DNA from: Gilliamella sp. ESL0443
Lineage (GTDB): Bacteria > Pseudomonadota > Gammaproteobacteria > Enterobacterales > Orbaceae
DNA: 64,000 nt
Reading direction: 5' to 3'
Assembly: GCF_019469165.1 (NCBI RefSeq)
Contig: NZ_CP048263.1
Span: 744,001 to 808,000, forward strand
The position numbers and the translations under genes were made by a program. Under the pieces are notes generated by a model, which worked only from the letters and a program-made list of their open reading frames with translations, made no database searches and was not told where the DNA came from. Shown here piece after piece: positions 17,410 through 29,155 of this stretch (positions are counted from its first letter, which is position 1; every line of letters starts with the position of its first letter).

Positions 17410-19101
17410 ATGCCATTTATTGTTTTTTTGACGATAATTCAATTAATTATTTCATTTATTTATTCTATTATTTCTTATCCAATAAAAAAATTTAGAATAA
17501 ATAAATATAAAAATAAGCTAATAGCCGGTAGTTTTACTGACCTCAAACCTTTTAGAATGTTAACTAAACAGGAAAGAGATGGTTTAGAAACCTATTTATC
17601 GATGAACCAATCTTCTGGGAAAAAAAAGTCATCATTAGTTTCTCGAGAAGTGATGTTAATATCCGGTAGTTGTGTCAAACAAACTAAATTTTCGCATACC
17701 GAAAACACTTGTTCCTATAAAATCCAAAATATTGATGTTGTATTTCCTTTCAATATGGATCGTTACCTTACTGATTATAACGAAGTTGAAATTGCGCTTA
17801 CGCAAAATTTCGCTATTGCTGTTAAGGTCAATGATCACCAAATAGGTTCAGCATTATATGCGACCTATTTGGCTGATGAAAAAAATGATAAACAGAGTTC
17901 GGTATATTGGCAGAGCGGCGTTTCAAAATACTCCAAAGACGAAAACTTCGATGAAAATGCTATTCATACAGTAAGGCCAAACGTTAAACTCAGTAAAAAA
18001 TTGGGTTACGAAATTTTATCAGTTCGAAAAGAAACATCTCAAGAATCAGCTTCCCGTAACAAATTAAATAAAGGAATACTCACGGTATTTTTTTGTTCTT
18101 TTGTCGTAAGCTATTTTAATCGTTTTTGGGACACAAAAGAATTAAACGATCTGTTTTGGTTTGCAGTGAATTTGCTGGTTGCTATTTACTTTTATTTTCG
18201 TAAACCAAAAAATAAAGCTAAAGTACGATTTATTAATCAAATAAAAGGAAAAATAGATAAAAAAATTGTTAAATCTAATGAGATTATAATTGGCCATGGT
18301 TTGAAATTAAAGTATCCCAAAAATTGGCAATCATTTATCCCTGAAAATAGCGCTTTTGATGTTGATTTAGATGTTGATGTTGAGAGTAAAAAAATTGTCC
18401 GTTATGGCTACGATATGTCGGTTAATAAAGAGGTTGAACAATTTGGGACACCAAAATTTTGGGGACGTAATCTATGGCTTTTTTTAGCTGGCATGTTCTA
18501 CCTTTATGCTATCAATAATCAAGCAAAGGTGAGTGACAATTTCTTATTTGCTTATCATCAATACAATCACGATTCTAAAAGTTGGTTTTTTGATGATCCA
18601 TCAAAATTAGTTACTAGCGACATCAAGTCGGGTGATGTAGTGAAATTAAATTTTTTAGATGTGTCATGTGAAGTACCTGTTAAAAATAAAGCCGATAGAT
18701 GTATTGAAGCATTAATTCAAAGTGCCGATACCTCTTTTCATTTAGCCAGTTCCTCAAGCTATTTTCTTCTACATGGTTTAAAAGAAAATACAACTTCTCA
18801 ATCAGGTGAGAGTGAAGATCCACAATCTATCGTTCATGCAGATCATGTCACGGTGTCGGGATTCGTTTCGAATGTTGATTATGACGCTAATCATACCATT
18901 TCAACATTAACCATAAATACGCAAGAGTTATACCAAAAAGATATAAGCGAAAATCTATTACCAATTTGTGTAAACCTGCTGTTATTTTTGCTTTTCGCAT
19001 CAGCCACCGTTTTTAACGGTATTATGTTGTTATTGAAACCCATTGTGAATCGAATTCGTAACTTTAAAATTAAAAATATCTATACTTATCGTCTACTTTA
19101 A
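17410..19101 (+). CDS. IgaA/YrfF-like inner-membrane protein, paralogue 1
   Basis: A 563-residue membrane protein. An N-terminal TM (about 3-22) leads into a cytosolic domain with LTKQERDGLETYLS, a VVFPFNMDRY block and an AVKVNDHQI block. Two TMs follow near 225-260, then a second cytosolic domain (LKYPKNWQSFIPEN, KIVRYGYDMSVNKEVEQFG), a TM near 350, a short periplasmic domain with two Cys, and a last TM near 520-540. The order and motifs follow E. coli IgaA/YrfF, which restrains the Rcs phosphorelay through RcsD. The periplasmic part is much shorter than in E. coli IgaA (711 residues). I recognise the family by motif memory at low identity. Function in Rcs control is inference. Confidence 0.7.
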   Translation: MPFIVFLTIIQLIISFIYSIISYPIKKFRINKYKNKLIAGSFTDLKPFRMLTKQERDGLETYLSMNQSSGKKKSSLVSREVMLISGSCVKQTKFSHTENTCSYKIQNIDVVFPFNMDRYLTDYNEVEIALTQNFAIAVKVNDHQIGSALYATYLADEKNDKQSSVYWQSGVSKYSKDENFDENAIHTVRPNVKLSKKLGYEILSVRKETSQESASRNKLNKGILTVFFCSFVVSYFNRFWDTKELNDLFWFAVNLLVAIYFYFRKPKNKAKVRFINQIKGKIDKKIVKSNEIIIGHGLKLKYPKNWQSFIPENSAFDVDLDVDVESKKIVRYGYDMSVNKEVEQFGTPKFWGRNLWLFLAGMFYLYAINNQAKVSDNFLFAYHQYNHDSKSWFFDDPSKLVTSDIKSGDVVKLNFLDVSCEVPVKNKADRCIEALIQSADTSFHLASSSSYFLLHGLKENTTSQSGESEDPQSIVHADHVTVSGFVSNVDYDANHTISTLTINTQELYQKDISENLLPICVNLLLFLLFASATVFNGIMLLLKPIVNRIRNFKIKNIYTYRLL

Positions 19102-19173
19102 GTTGATTTTTACCATTATTGAGATTTTTTTTAAAAAAAATTGGCAGATTAAAGACGAGAAAATTTAAATCTA

Positions 19174-19197
19174 ACGGCGCATTAAGCGCTTTTTTTA
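19174..19197 (+). terminator. Weak terminator after IgaA-like paralogue 1
   Basis: A short GCGC-ATTAA-GCGC hairpin followed by T7. The stem is only about 4-5 bp. Confidence 0.4.
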
Positions 19198-19329
19198 TCA
19201 ACAGTCATTTATTTCCAAATTAATTTCTAAAAATGTGGCATAGAACATTGGCTTCGGACTTATGTCCTAGTTAACTGAAAAATTTCCTTATTATAATTAA
19301 TTCAAATCACTAATTATTTAGGAAATATT

Positions 19330-20037
19330 ATGACCGCACATATTAATGCTAATCCCAACGACTTTGCACAAACCGTTATCATGCCAGGTGATCCTTTACG
19401 GGCGAAATTTATTGCAGAAAATTACTTAACCGACGCCAAAGAGGTTTGTAATGTACGTAATATGCTTGGATATACTGGTTTATATCAAGGAAAAGCCGTG
19501 TCAGTAATGGGGCATGGAATGGGAATTCCATCAATAACCCTTTATGCACATGAACTAATTAATGACTTTAATGTTAAACGGATTATTCGAGTAGGTTCTT
19601 TAGGTGCCACACAGCAAAGCGTTAAAATGCGTGATGTTATTTTAGCTGTAGCAGCAGGAACCGATTCGATGACAAATCAAAAAAGAGCAAATGGTTATAA
19701 CATTGCTACATCAGCGACATTTTCCTTATTACATCGAGCTTATGAAATGGCTAATAACATGAATTTACCGGTTAAAGTAGGGAATGTATTTAGCGGTGAT
19801 CTTTATTATGATCCTGACGAAACATTAATAAGTACACTCGAAAAATCAGGGGTGTTAGGTATCGATATGGAAGTGGCTGGTCTATATGGAATTGCTCAAC
19901 AATTCAATGTCGAATCGTTAGCGATTTTAACCGTTTCAGACCACTGCTTAACTGGTGAAGAAACAACCGCGGAAGAGAGGCAAATGACATTTAATAATAT
20001 GATCAAACTTGCTTTAAACGTGGCTGTTAACTCTTAA
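19330..20037 (+). CDS. deoD: Purine nucleoside phosphorylase DeoD
   Basis: Hexameric phosphorylase that splits purine (deoxy)ribonucleosides with phosphate. It has 235 residues with the family signatures VIMPGDPLRAKFIAE, GHGMGIPSITLYAHEL, RVGSLGA, DMEVAGLY and the catalytic Asp region TVSDHCLTGE. It is not next to deoCAB here but upstream of a TsgA-like transporter gene 25 bp away, which may be co-transcribed. Confidence 0.92.
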   Translation: MTAHINANPNDFAQTVIMPGDPLRAKFIAENYLTDAKEVCNVRNMLGYTGLYQGKAVSVMGHGMGIPSITLYAHELINDFNVKRIIRVGSLGATQQSVKMRDVILAVAAGTDSMTNQKRANGYNIATSATFSLLHRAYEMANNMNLPVKVGNVFSGDLYYDPDETLISTLEKSGVLGIDMEVAGLYGIAQQFNVESLAILTVSDHCLTGEETTAEERQMTFNNMIKLALNVAVNS

Positions 20038-20062
20038 TTTATTGCGTTTCTCGGATGGAAAT

Positions 20063-21235
20063 ATGAAAAATAAATTATCGCTCACACTTATTAGTTTTTT
20101 AGCTAATTTTATTATGGCTGGCTTTGCCAGTCAGTTTGGTATGCTAATAGAACCCATAGCGCAGAGTTTTAATGCAGATGTAAACAGTGTCGCATTCATT
20201 TTTTCTTTATTAAATGGTGGGGCGTTAATAGGCACTATTTTGGCATTCTTTTTAATCGATATTATTGGGATTAAACGCATCACCTTGCTTAGTTATTCGA
20301 TTATAATTGCCTGTTCGCTCATTTTATATATCACAAACTCGCTTTTGATACTTCAAGTTTGTATGACTTTGATTGGTTTGTGTGGTGGAATAGGGCTCTG
20401 CATTGCGGGGACGATTGTGGTATCAACTTGGCAAGATAAGATACAAAGTACAATGTTAGTTGTACAAGATGCGACATTTAACATTGCTGGTGTCATCTTC
20501 CCACTGATTACTACCTACGCTTTAACGCATGACTTATCTTGGGCAAGTAGCTATTTAATGGTTGGGTTGGTAACAGTCTTAATGTTATTCATCATTATAT
20601 TGACTAATTTCGATTTAGTTAGTCATCCAACAGTCAGACAGTCTCAGCCATCAGAGTGGAATTTTGGGATATTATCTGCTGGTATTGGATTATTTTTGGC
20701 AATGTTAGCATTATATACCTTCTTAACGTGGGCCCCGTTATTTGTTAGCCAAAAATTTTCTATATCGTTTGAATTGGCTGGCAATATTATTACCCAATAT
20801 TGGGCAGCAGCTTTAATTGGGGCATTAGTTTCAACGGTGATCGTGACGCGAGTTAAAATTGTACACTTTTTTATCTCAATTATTTTATTAGCTTTTATTA
20901 TGACATTGATGATCGTCAACACCGAATACAGTGATAACGATAGCCTTGATCGCATTGGCTACTTAACTTATGGATATGGATTCGTCTGCTCTGCTTTATA
21001 TAATGCCTTTGTCGCTTATGGTGTAACCTTTGTAAAAAATGCATCAAGCAAAAATGTTTCATTTATTTTAATCAGTGGCAGTGCAGGGGCGATGTTTAGC
21101 CCAGCTATTAGCTCAATACTGCATAACTATTTAGACATTCAAGTTATTATGAATACCATACCAATATATTATGCCGTTATTATCGTTATGTTGGCTATAT
21201 CAATGTTCTTAAAGAAAAGAGCTCTAAAAAAGTAA
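20063..21235 (+). CDS. tsgA: TsgA-like MFS transporter
   Basis: A 390-residue, 12-TM major facilitator with the overall pattern of E. coli TsgA: N-terminal LTLISFLANFIMAGFASQFG, SLLNGGALIGTILAFFLIDIIGI, LIGLCGGIGLCIAGTIVVS, NIAGVIFPLITTYAL and the C-terminal half FILISGSAGAMFSPAIS. The substrate is unknown. Closeness to deoD hints at nucleoside or base transport, but this is only context. The ATG at 20063 has GGATGGAA upstream and is preferred over a TTG at 20042. Confidence 0.72.
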   Translation: MKNKLSLTLISFLANFIMAGFASQFGMLIEPIAQSFNADVNSVAFIFSLLNGGALIGTILAFFLIDIIGIKRITLLSYSIIIACSLILYITNSLLILQVCMTLIGLCGGIGLCIAGTIVVSTWQDKIQSTMLVVQDATFNIAGVIFPLITTYALTHDLSWASSYLMVGLVTVLMLFIIILTNFDLVSHPTVRQSQPSEWNFGILSAGIGLFLAMLALYTFLTWAPLFVSQKFSISFELAGNIITQYWAAALIGALVSTVIVTRVKIVHFFISIILLAFIMTLMIVNTEYSDNDSLDRIGYLTYGYGFVCSALYNAFVAYGVTFVKNASSKNVSFILISGSAGAMFSPAISSILHNYLDIQVIMNTIPIYYAVIIVMLAISMFLKKRALKK

Positions 21236-21280
21236 TCAATGAAATTAACTTAGGATATCGCTTTTATTACAATGGTTGAC

Positions 21281-21349
21281 TATAATGATGCCTCTTCAGA
21301 ATGAGATAACGCGATAGATAATTAACTATCAACATGTTATCGATTCTGA
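21281..21349 (+). promoter_or_regulatory. Promoter and 5'-terminal long hairpin of the Crp-like regulator gene
   Basis: TATAAT at 21281-21286 predicts a transcript start near 21293. From 21296 to 21349 the RNA could fold as a three-part stem: TCAGAAT/ATTCTGA, GATAAC/GTTATC and GATAG/CTATC, with small internal loops and an ATAATTAA apical loop. GGGGT directly follows it, 10 or more nt before the start codon. Confidence 0.55.
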
Positions 21350-21364
21350 TGGGGTATATATTTT

Positions 21365-22078
21365 GTGGTTAAAAACTTCGGTGATATGCAATTAAAATCT
21401 TTAAATAAAGGTCGATTTAGCCGTTATTGGCAGGAAAACAATAAATTACTCGAGTCAATTATAGAACAATGCATTGTAGAAAAGAAAATTGTCGATGAAA
21501 AAACCACTCTTTTTCATCAAGGATGTAAAGTCGATAATTTAGTTGTTGTTTATAATGGTACGATTTCGATACGCTATCAGGCTAATAATGGTCGTCGATT
21601 CCATCTTGGTACAGTAGATTGTGATGAGCATATATTTGGTGAAATGGAGTTTTTTACCGACTATTTATGTCAATTTGATATTATTGCCGAAGAAGCCCTA
21701 ACTGTCGCTATCGTCAGCATTGATAAATTATATCAATCATTACTCAAATATCCTAAATTAGCACTGTTTTTTGCAAGTGCTATTGCTTTTGATTATCAAG
21801 AAACATTAGATATCTTCTTAAAAAGAACTTTATATTCAATTTGTTATAACATTGCTTATGATATATATCAGCATCATCTAAATATTCATCCCGTTAATAA
21901 TTTTCAAAAAAACTACTTAGAAGCAGAACGTTTTGGCACTACCGATCGTGTCTATCGTCGGGCCGTTAATGAATTAATTCATTTAGATATTATTCATAAA
22001 GTTGCTGGTAAATTGGAAATTAAGGATATTGATAATTTAAAAGATTTTATCGAATTCAGAGGAAAATTCGCTAAATAG
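21365..22078 (+). CDS. Crp/Fnr-family transcription regulator
   Basis: About 237 residues. An N-terminal cyclic-nucleotide-binding-type beta roll (TTLFHQGCKVDNLVVVYNGTIS, FGEMEFFTD) leads into a long dimer helix and a winged-helix domain (ERFGTTDRVYRRAVNELIHLDIIHK). It resembles the YeiL-type subgroup more than CRP or FNR. No Fe-S Cys cluster is seen, and the effector is unknown. The start is either the GTG at 21365 or the ATG at 21386. The former is kept because GGGGT lies at a workable distance. It stands directly upstream of IgaA-like paralogue 2. Confidence 0.72.
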   Translation: MVKNFGDMQLKSLNKGRFSRYWQENNKLLESIIEQCIVEKKIVDEKTTLFHQGCKVDNLVVVYNGTISIRYQANNGRRFHLGTVDCDEHIFGEMEFFTDYLCQFDIIAEEALTVAIVSIDKLYQSLLKYPKLALFFASAIAFDYQETLDIFLKRTLYSICYNIAYDIYQHHLNIHPVNNFQKNYLEAERFGTTDRVYRRAVNELIHLDIIHKVAGKLEIKDIDNLKDFIEFRGKFAK

Positions 22079-22157
22079 AGTAGGAATAGATTAAAAATAA
22101 AGTCGCTTTTAAAAACGCTGTTTGTCAATAAAAGAATTATTGGATTAAGGAAAAACT

Positions 22158-22835
22158 ATGGATTGGTTTACGCTCGTAAAAATTGGCATTTTAATTTTTG
22201 GAATGGTTAGCTTTATTCTTTTTAAAGGCGAGCGCAGTATAAATAAGGATAATTTAGACGACCACTTAAGCCTACGTGAACCAATAAGAGATCTAACGGA
22301 TGAAGAGCTAGACCTATTACAACCTTTTTTAACCAGTAAAATGGCGGTTTATCCCTATAAATTTCAATCCTCATTAGTTGATAACAAAGTATCACAACTT
22401 CAAGGGATTTGTTGTCGTCATAGTCTTAACAAAAATACTGATGAAATTGACTATTATTATGAAATAGACGATATAGAGCTGTTCTTTCCATATAATATGG
22501 ATAAGTATATTGATCAATTTAATCTCATAGAAGTTGTATTTACCAAACGGTATGGGATTGTCGTTAACATTAATAATCACGATATTAAGACAGCACAAGA
22601 AAACTATGATCCAAACGAGGAATATGAATTTAAAGATTTTGGGCATTTAAAAGAGCATGCTGACAAATTTTATGAAAAACGCAACGATAATATAGATGCT
22701 TTTGATATTGAATCACTCACTATTTATGATGGTGAGCGCGATTACACGCAAATTGATCAAAAAAATGATTTGAAAAACCTCGATGAGGTAAATTCAGACG
22801 ATTTAATTAATAAAAAACTCTACCAACGAGAATAA
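22158..22835 (+). CDS. Truncated IgaA-like paralogue 2
   Basis: A 225-residue protein with one N-terminal TM (VKIGILIFGMVSFILF) and the first IgaA-type cytosolic domain: LTDEELDLLQPFL, IDDIELFFPYNMDKY, EVVFTKRYGIVVNINNHDI. It aligns with residues about 1-200 of paralogue 3 and then stops before the second TM pair. A decayed C-terminus follows in the same frame, so the gene has lost its centre by deletion. It may still be expressed as a one-TM cytosolic fragment. Confidence 0.7.
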   Translation: MDWFTLVKIGILIFGMVSFILFKGERSINKDNLDDHLSLREPIRDLTDEELDLLQPFLTSKMAVYPYKFQSSLVDNKVSQLQGICCRHSLNKNTDEIDYYYEIDDIELFFPYNMDKYIDQFNLIEVVFTKRYGIVVNINNHDIKTAQENYDPNEEYEFKDFGHLKEHADKFYEKRNDNIDAFDIESLTIYDGERDYTQIDQKNDLKNLDEVNSDDLINKKLYQRE

Positions 22836-23040
22836 ACACCATTGGAAGCCACAATTCGAAGCAAATTTAGAAATTATTTACCATTTGCTATTAGCAATGT
22901 TTTTATTGATATTGTCATGTCATTAACCACGATGATTAACGGTGTTAAAAGAGTTAATAAAAAAAGTTAATCAACGTCGAATTAAAGAAATTAAAAAATA
23001 TTATGAAAATAGATTAGGTACTATCATTAATCTTGAATAA
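22836..23040 (+). pseudogene. Remnant of the C-terminus of IgaA-like paralogue 2
   Basis: Directly after the stop, the same frame reads LPFAISNVFIDIVMSLTTM...INGVKRVNKK, which matches the last membrane helix of the IgaA family (INGV/YNGV). It ends at a TAA at 22968. A shift to another frame at an A7 run continues as RRIKEIKKYYENRLGTI, like the C-terminal tail of E. coli IgaA. This shows internal deletion plus a frameshift. Confidence 0.7.
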
Positions 23041-23081
23041 ACCGTTTTAATATAAAGTTTAAATAAAAAGATCTTAAAATT

Positions 23082-24725
23082 ATGTTAACTATTTTAGCCA
23101 CTTTAGCCACTATTTTTTTCGTATTCGTGATGGTTTGTTCAATCATCTTGATACGACAAGTAAAGAAAGATTTAAATAAAAAAAGGCCCACTAAAAAAGA
23201 AACCTTTATCCGTGAAAATGCAACTCGACAACTGACTGAAGAAGAAGCTACTTTTCTTCAGCCTTATCTTGATGATAAAGAAAAAATTACGCCGCCTTAT
23301 CAATGGGAAAGCTCACTAATTAATTCTGATGTTACGACAATAAAAGGGTATATTGAAAAAGAATTTACTGATGCAATCAGTTATGAATATTATTACAAGA
23401 TAGGTAATATTCAGTTATTTTTTCCTTATAATATGGATATCGGTATTATGGGCTTTGAAGCTCGATATCAAGGGGAATTTATCACCAAGACTAAAATTCT
23501 CAATACGGTTGAAATTGTCTTTACTAATAGTTATGCAATCGTTGTTAAAATAAACAGTTATGATTTATTGCAAGCTAGTTTAAAACTACCATCTCGTAAA
23601 CAGGAACAACTCAATGATTTTTGGCAGACGGGAAAAATTAAACCTATTCGTATGAATAATATAGAAAGATCTAATGAGACCTTAACACAACTAGTAACAG
23701 AGACATCTGAAAAAAAACCGCCTTTTGAAATTCTTAGCAAACGAGAAAAAAATCAATTTGAAACCGCGCTTCAAGACCGAAGCAATTCTGGCAAATTAAT
23801 GACAGTTTTTTTTGTTTTAGGCGTAATATTTTTATTAGCTTTAGAACATTTTCAGTCGATTGCCTTGGTTATTTTTTCAATCATCTGTTTTATTTTTTCC
23901 CTAATAGCATCGCATATAAAACGAGAATTGCCGACCGAATATGTTAATCATATCAAAGCTGAAATAAGGCTTAACAAGCCTAGCTATTGCCGATTGTTTA
24001 TCGATTCGAACATTGATGTTTACTATCCTGCATACTGGAAAATGTTTCTCCCCAATAACACCGATATACCGATTGATATGCAGGTCGAACTTAAAACTAA
24101 ACAATTGCTTAGTTGTGGTGAATATTTATCGATTAGCGAAGAAGTAAAAAACTATGGTGCCCCCAAATTTGTTCATCATAATATTATATTAGCCATTACG
24201 GGATTTATATTGGCTATCTTAATTTTCTTTTTTACTTATGCGGGTGAAAAATTTGATTTTACGTATCAGCAATTAACCGCGCCAGATACTACTTGGATTA
24301 TTGATGATAAAGTAAGTTTGAAGCAATCCGCCATCCACTCTTTGGATCGAGTTAATTTGGATCTATCTCGTATTTTATGTGATATTCAAAATACGCAAGA
24401 TATCAAATCTCAACACCTTCAATGTGATAAAATAAAGGGTATTTCATCAGGTAATAGTAGCAAAATTACGGATCAAGTTAGCAAAGAAAACTATCATAAT
24501 GGAGAAATTTCGAAACTAACACTTTCAACTGATTATGGAAATGATATCGATAAAAATCAGTTATTTTCATCGCCAATTTTGATCAACAATTTTGTCTTTC
24601 TGTTTGTTATCTTCATCGCCTTAATTAATACTATTATTTATATATGGAAAAAAGCCGCCAACCAATTTAGGCTCGAAAAAATTATTAGTCATTATCAAGA
24701 TAAAATTCTTGAATATAACGATTAA
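23082..24725 (+). CDS. IgaA/YrfF-like inner-membrane protein, paralogue 3
   Basis: 547 residues with the full IgaA-like plan: TM1 (about 5-25), LTEEEATFLQPYLDD, IGNIQLFFPYNMD, EIVFTNSYAIVVKINSYDL, paired TMs near 240-275, NIDVYYPAYWKMFLPNN, CGEYLSISEEVKNYGAPKF, a TM near 365, a short periplasmic domain with two Cys, and a last TM plus basic tail. The SxEVKNY motif matches E. coli IgaA (SLHDEVKNF). It is likely an inner-membrane brake on an Rcs-type relay, by family analogy only. It is not interrupted, unlike paralogue 2. Confidence 0.72.
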   Translation: MLTILATLATIFFVFVMVCSIILIRQVKKDLNKKRPTKKETFIRENATRQLTEEEATFLQPYLDDKEKITPPYQWESSLINSDVTTIKGYIEKEFTDAISYEYYYKIGNIQLFFPYNMDIGIMGFEARYQGEFITKTKILNTVEIVFTNSYAIVVKINSYDLLQASLKLPSRKQEQLNDFWQTGKIKPIRMNNIERSNETLTQLVTETSEKKPPFEILSKREKNQFETALQDRSNSGKLMTVFFVLGVIFLLALEHFQSIALVIFSIICFIFSLIASHIKRELPTEYVNHIKAEIRLNKPSYCRLFIDSNIDVYYPAYWKMFLPNNTDIPIDMQVELKTKQLLSCGEYLSISEEVKNYGAPKFVHHNIILAITGFILAILIFFFTYAGEKFDFTYQQLTAPDTTWIIDDKVSLKQSAIHSLDRVNLDLSRILCDIQNTQDIKSQHLQCDKIKGISSGNSSKITDQVSKENYHNGEISKLTLSTDYGNDIDKNQLFSSPILINNFVFLFVIFIALINTIIYIWKKAANQFRLEKIISHYQDKILEYND

Positions 24726-24805
24726 CTGTTCTGGGTTAATAGCAGTAATTAAATAATAGACACCAAGTTAGTAAACAAACTGAATAATTAAACTCAATTA
24801 TTCAA

Positions 24806-24834
24806 TTGTGAGAGAAACCATATTCTGTTATACT
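24806..24834 (+). promoter_or_regulatory. Predicted sigma-70 promoter of pyrG
   Basis: TTGTGA, 17 bp, TATACT, about 90 bp upstream of the pyrG start. The start region reads TTTCCCG. Confidence 0.55.
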
Positions 24835-24905
24835 AATTTCCCGTCTGATTCATCATATATTGCATGGGTTTTATCATTTAAACTAATGTGATATTGTTCA
24901 ATTAA

Positions 24906-26564
<1,659 letters not shown>

Positions 26565-26580
26565 TTTATGTTTACATTAG

Positions 26581-27912
<1,332 letters not shown>

Positions 27913-27934
27913 TTCGTTTTTTTAAACGATCATA

Positions 27935-27963
27935 AAAACGGTGACACAGTTCACCGTTTTTTT
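27935..27963 (+). terminator. Terminator of eno
   Basis: A 10-bp stem AAAACGGTGA/TCACCGTTTT with loop CACAGT, followed by a T run. Confidence 0.9.
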
Positions 27964-28117
27964 ATTCATCACACCGCTAGGGTTGCGTTGACTAAGGTTG
28001 TGTTGTACTCTTATCAGCTTACTTAAAACATTTAAATTTACGTTAATATTAAATTGATATTTAATAATTTAGCCACATATAATTTTCTTACAAACTTACG
28101 AACACATTTTTCTGCTT

Positions 28118-29062
28118 ATGAACAATATTACGAATATGTCCCAGCCTAAAAGTAAATGGCAACTTTTTAACTGGCTTTGTACAGGTAAACTACCGCTTAA
28201 TGAACTATGGCTTAAACCGACTTATCGTTATAAATTTTTTTTCAGGACCCTATTTTTAAGCCCAATAACGCTTAAATTATTAGATAAATTAAGACAATAC
28301 CCATTACTTGGATACTATCTATCATGCCAAACCAATTTACCCTGTAAATTACAACGACCTTATTTAGCATCTTGCTTAAGTCAACAAGAGCGCTATGAAG
28401 CCTTAGCCTATCATTATGACTTTTTAGCAAATCATCCTGATAGCATGACTAAAGCTTTTTACAATCCAAATTCATCATTTGAACTAGCAAGTGTTGTGGC
28501 TAAGAACGAAGCTAACATAAAAATCGCCATCCAAGCACGTAACAAGTTTGCTCGTGAAGGTGAGCTAAGCTTATATTTTTATGACAATGATGGCATTGAT
28601 TTAGCCACGTTAACCTTCACCATTAACCAATACCAACAAAAACCAACACTGTTTATAGCAGGATTACAAGGAACAGGGCATCAAGACGCTCGCACCAGAG
28701 TTCAGCAAGCAACAAAACAGAGTTATGGACTATTTCCTAAACGTGTTGTGGTGGAAGCCGCATTAATTATTGCTCGTTATTTCCAGCTTGAACAAATTAT
28801 TGCTGTGGGCAATAAAACCCATGTTTACAACAACTGGCGCTACAACAGCCGACAAGAAAGAATCTTATCTGATTATGATGATTTTTGGTTAACTATTGAC
28901 GGTAAACAAGACGAAAGATCGTTATTTATTTTACCCACCCAAATCAACCGAAAAGCCATTGAAGATATTGCCAGTAAAAAACGTTCTGAGTATCGCAATC
29001 GTTATGCATTATTAGATGAACTGCAAAATAAAATTGAAACTCAATTAGCAGCATTAACATAA
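28118..29062 (+). CDS. VirK/YbjX family protein (DUF535)
   Basis: 314 residues with DUF535 hallmarks: an N-terminal YRYKFFFRTL, a middle HYDFLANH, LFIAGLQGTG, and a C-terminal GNKTHVYNNWRY with DYDDFW. E. coli YbjX and Shigella VirK belong here. They are linked to envelope stress and antimicrobial-peptide resistance, but the biochemical function is unknown. There is no signal peptide. It is neighbour to lysO (ybjE), which in E. coli also lies near ybjX. No strong SD is seen before either of the first two ATGs. Confidence 0.85.
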   Translation: MNNITNMSQPKSKWQLFNWLCTGKLPLNELWLKPTYRYKFFFRTLFLSPITLKLLDKLRQYPLLGYYLSCQTNLPCKLQRPYLASCLSQQERYEALAYHYDFLANHPDSMTKAFYNPNSSFELASVVAKNEANIKIAIQARNKFAREGELSLYFYDNDGIDLATLTFTINQYQQKPTLFIAGLQGTGHQDARTRVQQATKQSYGLFPKRVVVEAALIIARYFQLEQIIAVGNKTHVYNNWRYNSRQERILSDYDDFWLTIDGKQDERSLFILPTQINRKAIEDIASKKRSEYRNRYALLDELQNKIETQLAALT

Positions 29063-29086
29063 TAGTATGGATTAACGACAAAAAAA

Positions 29087-29112
29087 ATCGCTTGTTTAAA
29101 TTAGCAAGCGAT
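29087..29112. other. Perfect 8-bp inverted repeat before lysO
   Basis: ATCGCTTG/CAAGCGAT with a 10-nt loop. It is preceded by A7 on the + strand, so as a terminator it would fit the minus strand better. It may instead be a lysO leader structure. Confidence 0.35.
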
Positions 29113-29155
29113 ATAAAAAATTCGACTTTTAAAAATGAAAATAAAGGAATAAAAC

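Noticed and set aside
19102-19329. tRNA or small RNA genes in the longer gaps
   Set aside because: No cloverleaf-like or tRNA consensus sequence (GGTTCGAAT-type arm) was found in any intergenic region. Only weak hairpins and promoters were seen.
28020-28117. PhoP box upstream of the VirK/YbjX gene
   Set aside because: TTTA-like repeats are present, but none fits the (T/G)GTTTA-N5-(T/G)GTTTA pattern, and the region is simply AT-rich.
29087-29112. Terminator of the VirK/YbjX gene
   Set aside because: The hairpin is perfect but is followed by ATAAAAAA rather than a T run on the + strand. It was left as an inverted repeat of unknown role.
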